A program made the translations under genes and the position numbers. Below, one piece after another: positions 19,599 to 28,951 of a stretch of DNA of 64,000 bases (the first letter of the stretch is position 1; every line of letters begins with the position of its first letter). The stretch lies in assembly GCF_000236905.1 (NCBI RefSeq), contig NC_016525.1, positions 124,001 through 188,000 on the forward strand, written 5' to 3'. The notes beneath the pieces were generated by a model that worked only from the letters and a program-made list of their open reading frames with translations, did not search any database and was not told the origin of the DNA. The stretch comes from Tetrapisispora phaffii CBS 4417. Lineage: Eukaryota > Ascomycota > Saccharomycetes > Saccharomycetales > Saccharomycetaceae.

Positions 19599-21419
19599 AT
19601 GATTTCTATTATCATATATAGTGTTTTATCTTTACTGCTATCGCAAGCATTTGCTTTTCCACTGGTATTTAAAAGAGATATTGTTACCAGATATCATACA
19701 GCTTCAACTGCCACTGTTACAAATTTTTTCACAACAACAACTGCTACTATCGTTGCTCCAACAGTGGAATATATTGTCTATGATGGATATACTGTTACGA
19801 CCACTTTACCAGGTAGTTATTATACTGTTGTTTATTCTGCCGGCTCAGATACAACTTCCGTAGTCACTACATATACAGATGCAGAAAACAAAAATGGTGG
19901 ATCTTACGTTCAATCCTTGACATCTGCCTCATCTGTTACACCTATCGCATCTCTTTCATCTCCTTCATCTTCAGATTCAAGAGATATTACATCAGAAACT
20001 GGTGTTGTGAGCAGTAGAACTGCAAATATGGCTTCCTCCGATCCATCTGTCACCGGCTCTTCTTCCAATAGTACTTCGGTATTTGAAATTTCTAATGGTT
20101 CTGGAACTACTACATCTAAAAACTCTAGTCCGTTAACTACTAGTAGTACTTCAAGTACTTCAAAGGCTTCTACTTCGTCATCCAAGATAACCAAGTCAAC
20201 TTCTTCTGCTTCATCCACTTCATCCACTTCATCCACTTCATCCACTTCATCCACTTCATCCACTTCATCCACTTCATCCACTTCATCCACTTCATCCACT
20301 TCATCCACTTCATCCACTTCATCCACTTCATCCACTTCATCCACTTCATCCACTTCATCCACTTCATCCACTTCATCCACTTCATCCACTTCATCCACTT
20401 CATCTACCTCTTCCACTTCTTCCACTTCATCTACCTCTTCCACTTCATCTGCCTCTTCCACTTCATCTGCCTCTTCCACTTCTTCCACGTCAGCTATTTC
20501 ATCTACATCATCTATGAGTAGTTCATCCACATCATCTGTTATTACCTCGATTAATTCATCTGCTCCATCTTCTTCAACAGTTATTGTAAGTACTTCAACA
20601 GGAGTGGGATACTTATCTGCTGCACCAAGTGTTATTGTGTATTCGCCTTATAACAATGATGATTCATGTAAAGATGCTGACACTGTGCTTGCTGATTTGA
20701 CATTGATTAAATCGAAGGGTATTTACAAAGTTAGAATATATGGTACAGATTGTAATTCTCTGAATACGATTGAACCAGCTGCAGTTCAATTAGGTATGAC
20801 TATTAATCAAGGACTATGGATGTCTTCAAAGGGTGTCGATTCAATTGACTCTGCTGTGAATGATTTAATTTCCTGGGGCACAACTAACGGTTGGGGAGTC
20901 TTTGATTTTATTACAATTGGTAATGAAGCAATCAACGCAGGATACTGTACAGCAGATGAGTTGATCGTTAAAATTTCCTCAGTGAAGCTCCAACTACGAG
21001 AAGCTGGTTATACAGGTTTAGTCACAACTGCAGAACCACCTGTATCTTATGAGAATAATCCATCTTTATGCACTAACTCAGAAATTGATTTCGTTGGTAT
21101 TAATCCACATGCATACTTCGACACATATTCAAGTGCTGCAACAGCAGGTACTTTTGTAAAGGGTCAAGTTTCTTTAATTGAATCCGTTTGTGGCCGTTCT
21201 GATATTTCTGTTTTAGAAACTGGGTATCCATCTGCTGGTATCCAAAACGGTGGTAATATTCCATCTCCGGAAAACCAGCTGATAGCAATCCAAGCTATTC
21301 TAGATGAACTAAATTACGATGTCACAATTCTAACCACTTTTGATGATTATTGGAAAGACCCAGGTGAGTACGGAATTGAACAATCATTTGGTATTATTCA
21401 ATTATTAAACGATGTTTAA
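19599..21419 (+). CDS. SCW11: SCW11, cell-wall glucanase-like protein (GH17)
   Basis: 606 residues. A signal peptide ([20 protein letters not shown]) is followed by a Kex2-type KR at about residues 25-26. A Ser/Thr-rich region from about 90 to 340 contains a long STS repeat. The GH17 domain runs from about 345 to the end, with probable acid/base E443 in ITIGNEAIN and nucleophile E540 in SVLETGYPS. Scw11 helps separate daughter cells by remodelling wall glucan. S. cerevisiae SCW11 is 542 residues, and the excess lies in the repeat. It is convergent with CGR1 as in S. cerevisiae (YGL028C/YGL029W), though a solo LTR and tRNA-Phe now lie between. Ace2-type sites upstream fit daughter-specific expression. 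Confidence 0.93.
   Translation: MISIIIYSVLSLLLSQAFAFPLVFKRDIVTRYHTASTATVTNFFTTTTATIVAPTVEYIVYDGYTVTTTLPGSYYTVVYSAGSDTTSVVTTYTDAENKNGGSYVQSLTSASSVTPIASLSSPSSSDSRDITSETGVVSSRTANMASSDPSVTGSSSNSTSVFEISNGSGTTTSKNSSPLTTSSTSSTSKASTSSSKITKSTSSASSTSSTSSTSSTSSTSSTSSTSSTSSTSSTSSTSSTSSTSSTSSTSSTSSTSSTSSTSSTSSTSSTSSTSSTSSTSSTSSASSTSSASSTSSTSAISSTSSMSSSSTSSVITSINSSAPSSSTVIVSTSTGVGYLSAAPSVIVYSPYNNDDSCKDADTVLADLTLIKSKGIYKVRIYGTDCNSLNTIEPAAVQLGMTINQGLWMSSKGVDSIDSAVNDLISWGTTNGWGVFDFITIGNEAINAGYCTADELIVKISSVKLQLREAGYTGLVTTAEPPVSYENNPSLCTNSEIDFVGINPHAYFDTYSSAATAGTFVKGQVSLIESVCGRSDISVLETGYPSAGIQNGGNIPSPENQLIAIQAILDELNYDVTILTTFDDYWKDPGEYGIEQSFGIIQLLNDV
20211..20403 (+). repeat. 9-bp minisatellite inside SCW11
   Basis: About 21 uninterrupted copies of the 9-base unit TCATCCACT, encoding Ser-Thr-Ser in the mannosylated stalk, followed by diverged copies to about 20520. 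The unit keeps all frames open, which explains the long spurious minus-strand frames here. Confidence 0.95.
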
Positions 21420-21989
21420 TTATAAGCTATGCTATTTTAATAGTGGATTAATAATATTCAAAACATATAGACATTTATAAATACAAGGGATAATTAGGTT
21501 TTAATAGTATTATGATAAATTTTTCAAAATATATGTACAGTATTCAACTTATTAGCTCCTGTAAATTTGTAATCAAAGTATTTAACGTTCTTCACTTAGG
21601 AGCGTATTTGTAGAGAACTCAAGTGATCATTCGTACGTCGGACATATTCTAGTAATATTAATTGATCAATTCTCCAAATGTAATCTATATAGAAATGAAT
21701 AATATATGTAACCAATGAAGTAAACAACTGCTTGTTTTATATACTCTTAACTCTTTTATAAACTCATTCATTTCACTAGAACATTCTAATTGGATCCAAT
21801 ACTATTATACGATTGGTTAAACTATAAATCATTCACTTACTTAGTAGCCACTCGTTTAGATATTCGTTAGTTTTATTGACCACCGCCTTGGGTTTTTGTT
21901 GTAAACCAATCTTAGGAAACCAAATTAGATCGCTGACGCATTATATATTAATCCATATATCCGATAAACCAATTCAATAAAAATACTTC
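21420..21989. other. Intergenic region between SCW11 and a solo LTR
   Basis: 570 bp of AT-rich sequence. Nothing recognisable was found; decayed transposon sequence is possible given the adjacent LTR but cannot be shown. Confidence 0.4.
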
Positions 21990-22340
21990 TGCTCAATAGT
22001 TGAATTCATTGCTTTAATATATTAATAGTTGTTAATTATATACTATATAATTAGATTAATCTCTCTGGTCTCTTGGACCTAGATCAATGAATTGTTAACC
22101 ATTGATTACCGGGGTTTATATATACATAATATTTCAACCTACCGTTCTGTCCACTCGAGACGACGTCGTCGAGTTGAACACGTATGGCAGACTGATGGTT
22201 CTACAGTGCTATTTCTGCATTAGAAATTCTGCTATGACATTCTTGTGAGCACTATTGTTTCAGGTTGGCAACAATAATCTTCTAAGGAGGTAATCTCTGG
22301 TATCGTATATTCAGCTATACATCCAGTGACATTTCCAACA
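21990..22340 (-). mobile_element. Solo LTR, family 2 (TGTTGG...), minus orientation
   Basis: 351 bp. Read on the minus strand it starts TGTTGGAA and ends ATTGAGCA, giving TG...CA termini like Ty1-type LTRs. It matches the older element at 27348-28110 along its whole length, after removal of that element's insert. Near its 3' end is ATGAATTCAACTATTGAG, an ATG in the place where Ty1 LTRs begin Gag. No clear 5-bp target duplication was found, suggesting age. It ends 91 bp upstream of tRNA-Phe, the usual target zone of Ty1-like elements. Confidence 0.8.
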
Positions 22341-22431
22341 AATAGTCTGTCGTCTGTATATCTATTATATTACATTCCTCTCATGAGTCTGTTTTCCACA
22401 GTTCCCATATTACAAATTCTCAAGAAAATAA

Positions 22432-22521
22432 GCGGTTTTAGCTCAGTTGGGAGAGCGCCAGACTGAAGAATACTTCGGTCAAGTTATCTGGAGGTCCTGT
22501 GTTCGATCCACAGAAATCGCA
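22432..22521 (+). tRNA. tRNA-Phe (GAA), with intron
   Basis: The cloverleaf is complete: acceptor GCGGTTT pairs with AAATCGC, the D arm is GCTCAGTTGGGAGAGC, the anticodon loop is CTGAAGA with GAA at 22465-22467, and the T arm contains GTTCGATCC. A 17-base intron (22469-22485) sits one base 3' of the anticodon, as in S. cerevisiae tRNA-Phe. A T-run follows as Pol III terminator at 22525. Confidence 0.97.
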
Positions 22522-22805
22522 TTATTTTTTTATATTGATCCAATAATCTTTTTGCTTCTCAAGTGACACAAGTAGTTGGTAAAAGTGCTTAATACAATTG
22601 ATAGAACTCTTTGACTTTACTTAGTTTCCGTCTTGTTACTATTTGCTATACACATCGTTTTTCGGTACTGTATTTAGATTAAGTTTTTATTTAAATAATG
22701 ATATAACACTTAATTACGCAAAATATGACTTTAATTATGATTTATAAACACATAAGGTCCCCCAAATATAAAAATAGATATAATACCAAAGGTAATGAAA
22801 CCGTA

Positions 22806-23174
22806 TTAACGTTCTTTCAAAGCTTTGTTTCTCTTTTCTCTTCTTCTTAATCTGTCTACCTTCTTTGCATGCATCTTGGCAGCTAATCTTTCGTATCTTT
22901 CCTTCTCTTCCTTCTTTTCTCTACGCTCCTTCAAAGCCTGTATCTTTGTTTTACGTGCTTCTTCCTTCTCATCTTTCAACGCCTTTAATCTGTCCTTGAA
23001 CTGTTTGTCTTCTAATTTTTTTTGTTGTTTAGCTTCCCAAGAAGTGAACTTTTTATTCTTGATGACACTACTCGTTACTCGAAAAGGAGTTCTTTCCTCT
23101 TTCCAAGTTTTACCACTCACTCTGGTACCTCTCGTTTTGCTAGCATCCACAATTTCATTTTGAACTTCAGACAT
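22806..23174 (-). CDS. CGR1: CGR1, ribosome biogenesis protein
   Basis: 122 residues (120 in S. cerevisiae). Start chosen at ATG 23174 (MSEVQNEIVDASK) to match the family; the open frame extends further upstream but without similarity. The conserved VSGKTWKEE, KNKKFTSWEAK and the coiled-coil, basic C terminus ending KRNKALKER are diagnostic. Cgr1 is a nucleolar factor needed for 60S subunit assembly. A PAC plus RRPE pair about 250 bp upstream fits co-regulation with ribosome biogenesis genes. The neighbouring convergent SCW11 is as in S. cerevisiae. Confidence 0.96.
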   Translation of the reverse strand: MSEVQNEIVDASKTRGTRVSGKTWKEERTPFRVTSSVIKNKKFTSWEAKQQKKLEDKQFKDRLKALKDEKEEARKTKIQALKERREKKEEKERYERLAAKMHAKKVDRLRRREKRNKALKER

Positions 23175-23665
23175 TCTTTCTAAATAAAACAACTCTTTAG
23201 TAGTGGTTAACTGTAGTATATCCAAATTCTTGCCCCTTCAACGATATGTGAGGGTCTTCCAAAACGAAAAAACACAGAACTGACTAATCAATATATATTG
23301 CAAAAAATGGCAGTTAACTACTTTAGCGCTAGCAAAGAATTTAGTCCAATACTAAAATACCATCTTCTTAAAAACTTCTTTTAATAAAGGTTACAATCTG
23401 TAATGGTTTTACACGTCTTGAAGAGCTCATCGCTCAAAATTTTTCATTCACCAAAAAAGTATTTCAAAATGGTAGCGCCTAGCCGTTTTCGATATCAGAA
23501 ACTGTTAAATTGGAAAGTGTCGACTAACAGTTAAAAAGAATGTTACCATTGAAATTGAATCAATGATTTGAGTTAATCCGTTTTATTTGTTGACTTTTGT
23601 TGAGTTTCATTGAATATTACGAGTAGCAGTATACCAGCAAACATTATTAAACCAATCTTCTGCAG
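23175..23665. other. Divergent promoter region CGR1/CCM1
   Basis: 491 bp shared by two divergent genes. It contains the PAC/RRPE pair at 23425-23444 and an AT-rich remainder; no gene or repeat was seen. Confidence 0.6.
23425..23444 (-). promoter_or_regulatory. PAC and RRPE elements upstream of CGR1
   Basis: On the minus strand AAAAATTTT (RRPE, bound by Stb3) is followed by GCGATGAGC (PAC, bound by Dot6/Tod6). The pair is typical of ribosome-biogenesis promoters. It is 251 bp from the CGR1 start and 222 bp from the divergent CCM1 start; CGR1 is the expected target. Confidence 0.75.
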
Positions 23666-26239
23666 ATGTTACACTTTAGGAGGATCGGTTCTGGCCTTGG
23701 GAAGTCAAACTGTTTAGACAGAATCCTCATAATGAGGAATATTGTTTTGCCTAGATCTAAACAGAAAAGAAGTGCTGGTTTTGTTAAGAGAAAAAAATTC
23801 AAAAGCATAGGGAATGTTCACTTAGATGATAGAATTCTTTCTGATTTAGATAAGCTCGATTCGAAAGAATTAGAACTGAAGATTAAACGGTTGAAGACTT
23901 TTACAAATGAAATTAAGCATCAAATTAAAAAGACTGAACAGTTAAAGAAAATTGAAATGGAAAATAAACTAGAAAGTGTTAAGGATAGAGAGAAAGATGC
24001 TGAAGAGTTGTATTCGGCACTTTCTGGCGATGGAATTGGAACACAAAATAAATTGTTAACATCTAGTGAGGGTTTGGAAGTTTCTAACTTGTCACAATTT
24101 ATTGCAGCATCTGAAAGTAATCAAGTTGATAAGCTATTGCCACCAATACTTAGAAAGAGAATTGAGGATGACGATTTAATTTTATCATCTTTACTAGATT
24201 CATCTAGTAAAGATTATAACCCAATTATACATAAATTGTACAATAATACTGAGCAACTACAAGGTATAAGTAAAAAAAGTTTAAAAAACTGTGTTCTGAT
24301 TGTAGATAAATTGAGTTTCGATAATATAGAAAAGTTAGATAAAATGTTGATGAATTATGTCAATGGGGATATAATGAAGTTTGATTCTTCGATGTATTTC
24401 ACTATATTAAAAAATTTATCAAATTTAAGTTCTACTATGGAAAATAATAATATAAATGAACAATTTAATAACAGCATTATTCTTAAAATGAAAGAGTTAA
24501 TAAAAAGACATGATGATTCATTGCTAAAGGGAACGTCAGTTAGACTGAATCAGAATATACTGAATTTCTGCATAAAATTTTCATCTCAAATTGAAGATTT
24601 TGATAATTTAAACTACTTCTTAACAAAATTTAAATCATATGGGATAGTACCTAACAGAGTTAATTACACTACCATTTTACAATATTATACGAGATGTAAT
24701 TACGTTAAACACGCATGGAATATTTTTGATACTATGAAATTTTTATCTAAAGAACATTTCCCTGACACAGTAGCATATAATTCCGTTTTATTACTTTGCA
24801 GTAAAGAAAAGAATTACTCAAAGGCATTAGATCTTTATGATGAAATGATTTCATTCAATGTAATTCCTAACGTAAGTACACTAAATATAATGGCAAAAGT
24901 CCTAGCCGTATGCAGTAGGGATGCAAAAACTAGTGAAGGAAAAGCAGATTCATTAAGATTATTAGGTTGGAAATATATACATCAAATACAGGACATTTCT
25001 GGCTTAAATTTTTCAGTTTCTACTATAGAATCTATGATGGCTTTAGCAGCATATGACGGTGATGTGGGTATGGCTAGAGCGCTGTATTATAAATATATCA
25101 CTGGCAAGTATATAAATATAACTAGAACCTGGAAAAGTAAATTAGATCAGAAAGCTGTATGGAGGCAGGTTTTAGATCCAAAATTCCTAAACTATCTACT
25201 TCTCGCATACGCAAATTATAACAAAAATAGACTACCTATACTACTTGGTTACGATAAAGGTATTAAACTTAGAAGAACTATTATTAATAGTGTCGATCAT
25301 TCTTCAAAAATGATTGCTGATGAAGATAGTCAATATTCTTTGCCATTGTTGCCATTGTCCGATTTAAGCAATCATTGGGAGATCCTGGCAGAATCTAGAG
25401 CTATATGGCAATTTAACGTCGAGATTGGCGGACAAACTAATTTACGGAGTTTTTCAAGAGATTTAATAAAAGAATCTGAAATCAAAGATATCTTGACTAC
25501 GTCTAAGTCCTTCGATGAATTCAAATTTAATATAATGCACAAAATTGCTTTATTGAAATCAACTCTTGTTGATTACAAAACCTTAAGTCAGGCAAACATA
25601 ATAAGTTATTTAACAGTACCTTTAAAACTTGGAGATAAAAAGGAATTTTGGTTGAGATACAAAGAATTCACTTTCCAAGAACATCAATTAGATGAAAAAT
25701 TGAAAACTTTTTATATGAATGAGAATTCTCTCTTAAACTCTAAAACTAAACCTACTAATAACTCTGATAATAAGACTACTTCTGTTGATACAGTTAATGC
25801 AACGGAAACTTTCATTGATTATTTGGTTTCTCTTATTGCTAAAATGTGTACTAATTCAAGTGTCTACGAAATTCTTATAAAAGCAGCAACCAAATTCAAA
25901 GATATTGAGTTAGCCACAAAGACTTGGAAGGACAGAGGTGAATTCAGGAAAACAAGCACATTTCAAAATGCAACCAAATCAGATAGAATGAAAAGTGATG
26001 CTGAATTTGCAAGATTAATGGTAAATTTCTTCACAAGTGAAAGATTATATTCAGACGCATTGAGCATTATCATGACCTCCCAAAAATATATTAACTGGAA
26101 TTATACTATGGTAAAAGAACTTCATAGTGGCTTAATCAACTTGGAGGATCAGCATAGCATTGATCTTCTACTTAATATTGTAAATAAAAAATCACAAGTA
26201 CAACTGATAGAAGAAAAAATTCTAGATATAAAATTATAA
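23666..26239 (+). CDS. CCM1: CCM1 (DMR1), mitochondrial PPR protein
   Basis: 857 residues (864 in S. cerevisiae). The basic N terminus suggests mitochondrial import. PPR-type helical repeats are visible at about residues 320-430 (VPNRVNYTTILQYYTRCN, TVAYNSVLLLCSKEKNYSKA, VIPNVSTLNIMAKVLA), followed by the family signature SLRLLGWKYIHQIQD. Ccm1 is needed for 15S rRNA stability and for processing of COB and COX1 transcripts in mitochondria. It maps to YGR150C, ohnologous to the YGL03x neighbourhood that holds CGR1 and AGA2, which fits the interleaved order here. Confidence 0.9.
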   Translation: MLHFRRIGSGLGKSNCLDRILIMRNIVLPRSKQKRSAGFVKRKKFKSIGNVHLDDRILSDLDKLDSKELELKIKRLKTFTNEIKHQIKKTEQLKKIEMENKLESVKDREKDAEELYSALSGDGIGTQNKLLTSSEGLEVSNLSQFIAASESNQVDKLLPPILRKRIEDDDLILSSLLDSSSKDYNPIIHKLYNNTEQLQGISKKSLKNCVLIVDKLSFDNIEKLDKMLMNYVNGDIMKFDSSMYFTILKNLSNLSSTMENNNINEQFNNSIILKMKELIKRHDDSLLKGTSVRLNQNILNFCIKFSSQIEDFDNLNYFLTKFKSYGIVPNRVNYTTILQYYTRCNYVKHAWNIFDTMKFLSKEHFPDTVAYNSVLLLCSKEKNYSKALDLYDEMISFNVIPNVSTLNIMAKVLAVCSRDAKTSEGKADSLRLLGWKYIHQIQDISGLNFSVSTIESMMALAAYDGDVGMARALYYKYITGKYINITRTWKSKLDQKAVWRQVLDPKFLNYLLLAYANYNKNRLPILLGYDKGIKLRRTIINSVDHSSKMIADEDSQYSLPLLPLSDLSNHWEILAESRAIWQFNVEIGGQTNLRSFSRDLIKESEIKDILTTSKSFDEFKFNIMHKIALLKSTLVDYKTLSQANIISYLTVPLKLGDKKEFWLRYKEFTFQEHQLDEKLKTFYMNENSLLNSKTKPTNNSDNKTTSVDTVNATETFIDYLVSLIAKMCTNSSVYEILIKAATKFKDIELATKTWKDRGEFRKTSTFQNATKSDRMKSDAEFARLMVNFFTSERLYSDALSIIMTSQKYINWNYTMVKELHSGLINLEDQHSIDLLLNIVNKKSQVQLIEEKILDIKL

Positions 26240-26426
26240 AATTTATATCTTTTTGATAGTATTTGATAACTTTGTAAATATATCATAAATGGAATACATC
26301 AATAACGTTAAACTATACATAGTTACTAATCTTGTTCCACTGTTTAAAGTAATGTTTTATATATTTGCTACTACTACAATTCAAGTTAAAGTCATTAGCA
26401 GTTACGGTGATGGACATCGGAGAAAT

Positions 26427-26484
26427 GTTTCAAATTATCCATGTAAATTTCCTAAATAGGAAATTTACATGGATAATTTGAAAC
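26427..26484. promoter_or_regulatory. a-specific gene operator (alpha2-Mcm1-alpha2) flanked by Ste12 sites
   Basis: A perfect palindrome with 28-bp arms and a 2-base centre. The inner 32 bp (26440-26471) starts CATGTAAATTT and ends AAATTTACATG, i.e. two alpha2 half-sites around the Mcm1 box CCTAAATAGG (26451-26460). This is the structure of a-specific gene operators such as that of STE6. The palindrome extends into flanking TGTTTCA (26426-26432, reverse complement of the pheromone response element TGAAACA) and TGAAACT (26479-26485). It is 249 bp upstream of AGA2, an a-specific gene. The site should be repressed by alpha2-Mcm1 in alpha cells and activated by Mcm1-Ste12 in a cells. Confidence 0.93.
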
Positions 26485-26564
26485 TGACGCTGTAAGTGGT
26501 ATAAGTTATCAGATAGGTGTCAATGTAACATCAGAATATCTTGCGATGAGATGCAATTCAAGTT

Positions 26565-26572
26565 TATATAAA
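26565..26572 (+). promoter_or_regulatory. TATA box of AGA2
   Basis: TATATAAA, a full TATA consensus match, about 150 bp upstream of the AGA2 start and 80 bp downstream of the operator. Confidence 0.65.
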
Positions 26573-26719
26573 TAGGCCATATAAATGATGAAATATAATT
26601 TAGGTGTTGACAGATGATGTTCTTTTTTTGGTCTTTTCTGTATGTCGAGAGAGCATCATAATTGAAGCAGTTTAAATAACTAATACACATTTCTGTCACG
26701 AACAAGAACCTCAGGAACT

Positions 26720-26971
26720 ATGAAGATTACTCAATTGGCCATTTTATTTAGCAGTATATATCAGTTGGTAGCTAGTGATCTTATCACGTCGTGTGAAACA
26801 CTTCCAGATGAATATGTTGAGACGACAGCCTACTCAACTTCCTCAGGTACAGGTTATGTCAATGGTGTACAAATGGTGGTGGTATATGAACTATACAGCT
26901 CGGTAACATATGAGAGCGGGTGCGGAAGTGCACCATCTGCTGCTATCACAACCAAACCATTTTTTAAATGA
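26720..26971 (+). CDS. AGA2: AGA2, adhesion subunit of a-agglutinin
   Basis: 83 residues (87 in S. cerevisiae). A signal peptide of about 18 residues (MKITQLAILFSSIYQLVA) is followed by a mature domain matching Aga2: LITSCETLP, then AYSTSSGTGYVNG, then SVTYESGCGSAPS. The two cysteines C25 and C68 are 43 residues apart, exactly as the pair that disulphide-links Aga2 to the wall anchor Aga1. Aga2 on a cells binds alpha-agglutinin during mating. The operator upstream shows a-specific control. In S. cerevisiae AGA2 (YGL032C) is next to HOP2 (YGL033W); here HOP2 is 24 kb away. Confidence 0.93.
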   Translation: MKITQLAILFSSIYQLVASDLITSCETLPDEYVETTAYSTSSGTGYVNGVQMVVVYELYSSVTYESGCGSAPSAAITTKPFFK

Positions 26972-27190
26972 TAATAATAAAGGTATTTACAAAACAAGAA
27001 ATGGTATTAAGTTAGCGGGACAATAATGTAATTAGATAGCTTTAATATAGGTTAAATAAAAATAATAAATGAAGAATACGTATCTGATTCCTAATTTCAT
27101 GTATACATGGGTGTGTGTATTGAGTTATGAGTTGATAAGGTCTTATAAAAGTATTCTCTAGGACCAGCAGCCAAAAAAAAGTTAAATTAA

Positions 27191-27264
27191 TGATTTCGCC
27201 CAGGATCGAACTGGGGACGTTCTGCGTGTTAAGCAGATGCCATAACCGACTAGACCACGAAACC
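27191..27264 (-). tRNA. tRNA-Val (AAC)
   Basis: 74 bases on the minus strand starting GGTTTCGTGGTCTAG and ending GGGCGAAATCA. The acceptor stem, D arm, anticodon loop with AAC (TTAACAC) and T arm (GTTCGATCC) are intact. There is no intron. Sequence matches yeast tRNA-Val(AAC) closely. Confidence 0.96.
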
Positions 27265-27347
27265 AACTAATTTGTGACTTGCATTCTTATTTTGATACTG
27301 ATGAAACAAATTGTGACTAAGATTTTTAGTTATTTTGAATAACTTAT

Positions 27348-28110
27348 TGTTGGAATGAGACTGGACATTTAGCTGAATATATATATCAGATATTACCTCT
27401 TTAGGAGATTATTGTTGCAAACCTGAAACAATAGTGTCAGAATTATTGTAGTGTATGTGACAGAACTAAGAGTTTATGACACTTTGAGTCCAGAACTAAT
27501 AGATCACTTACTAATGGAAAGAAGGTCTAGAACAATCTTCCAGATGATAGGTGAAAACTTTTCACTACAATGTAAATGGCTACGTGATAAACACAGATGT
27601 ACAATACAGCGCTAAAGATCTCAGGAGAATGACGGAACACGTACACATGGTCATTCACCTGTCAGACAAATTCATATATAAGGAGGACATCTAACTCTAT
27701 ATAGATTTGTATTAAATATATTAATAAAAGGACCAATCGATTATTTAACTATTAAGAAGATGGACTACTCTAGAGCAACTAACGTGAATGATGACACTAA
27801 CTTAGATGTTGGTACTAACCAACATGAGCTTGTTTCTCCACAAATAGTGCCTGCAAGAATGTAATAGCAGAATCTCTAATGCATAAACAGCACTGTAGAA
27901 CCATCAGTCTGCCATACGTGTTCAACTCGACAACGTCGTCTCGTTGGACAGGACGGTAGATTGAAATATTATGTATATATAAACCCCGGTAATCAATAGT
28001 TAAATAATTCATTGATCCAGGTCCAAGAGACCAGAGAGATTAATCTGATTATAGAGTATATAATCTAACAACTATTAATATATTAGAGCAATGAATTCAA
28101 CTATTGAGCA
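27348..28110 (+). mobile_element. Old solo LTR, family 2 (TGTTGG...), interrupted by a younger LTR
   Basis: Starts TGTTGGAA at 27348 and ends ATTGAGCA at 28110. Removing the insert at 27435-27842 and one copy of its 5-bp target duplication leaves 350 bp, homologous end to end with the 351-bp LTR at 21990-22340 in the opposite orientation. Contains the AACCCCGG-type segment and TATATATAA also present in the other copy. It starts 84 bp upstream of the 5' end of tRNA-Val. No target duplication of its own is evident. Confidence 0.8.
27435..27842 (+). mobile_element. Solo LTR, family 1 (TGTCAG...), nested insertion
   Basis: 408 bp with ends TGTCAGAATT...CTCCACA and flanked by a 5-bp duplication AATAG (27430-27434 and 27843-27847). 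It is inserted in the older LTR of family 2 and is homologous to 44736-45141. A TATATAAGG promoter motif lies in the middle. An ATG at 27761 opens a frame running to the LTR end (MDYSRATNVNDDTNLDVG...), shared with the other copy and best read as the start of Gag, as in Ty1 LTRs. Confidence 0.92.
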
Positions 28111-28951
28111 GATTAAGAAATTATAATAAAAACCATTCGATAGTCGATAATCTCAAAAGAAGAGGAATCCTAATTAGGAAATTAATTGAGTATGTATTTG
28201 CAGTTTTATTATATTTTTGGAAAATATTTCATTCAATTAAAATAAGCTCATAAATTACTCAAGTTAAAAGTGTTTAAATTGAAAGTGCGACATATTTTCA
28301 AACAAAAATGAATTAATAAGGGAATATTATTTAGAGTAAATAGAAAATAAATCAGTAACAGTGCTAATTAGCGACAAATTTTAAAAATGATCCAGTATCG
28401 TCACCCATATTAAGACAAAGACTTATGGTGGCAAGTGACATCGAAGGTTCAAACTAGCGCTAAAGTAACAACCGGATTCTCCATAAATTGAATTCTCAAC
28501 TGGAAGAAGCATTGGCTTTGTATATCACTCTTATTTGTGTGTTTATTTTAATGGATCACTTGTCAGTCAACTCTTTTAAGGATCTCCGTAACCCACCATT
28601 CACTAACCTTCAAAGTGTCTGTAATTTACCATCATAGAATGGAGATGAATATAGTTGTGTATGCGCTTCATTATCACGCAACGGAGACTAATGTAGTTGT
28701 CTCTTGTTTTTATGAGATATCTCATTCATTTTAAGTACAGGAATTATGTTTTGCAGAAGATGCCAATGGATTTGCTAAAAAGTTTTTCTGTTCCTATGAT
28801 TTGCTTTCTCCAGATCTCCAGATTCCCAAAATTTTGCAGTTAGGCATACATGTTTAAGAAACGCAAATATTTAAAATTCAATGCGTCAGGTAGATAAATA
28901 AAAAGTACTAGAATTTGTTCTTCCATGTGAATAACATTTCGATGACCGTTT
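28111..28951. other. Intergenic region downstream of the nested LTRs
   Basis: 841 bp, AT-rich, between the LTR cluster and the MPO1 3' end. No gene, tRNA or recognisable element found. Given its place at a gene-order breakpoint it may hold decayed mobile sequence. Confidence 0.4.

Larger units (their letters stand above)
26240..26719. other. AGA2 promoter region
   Basis: 480 bp between CCM1 and AGA2 containing the alpha2-Mcm1 operator (26427-26484) and a TATA box (26565-26572). The 61-codon minus frame at 26520-26705 is not supported as a gene. Confidence 0.8.

Noticed and set aside
19910..20530. Long minus-strand frames opposite the SCW11 repeat (Val-Asp-Glu and Met-Lys-Trp repeats)
   Set aside because: They arise because the 9-bp repeat keeps all frames open; the plus-strand GH17 gene explains the region.
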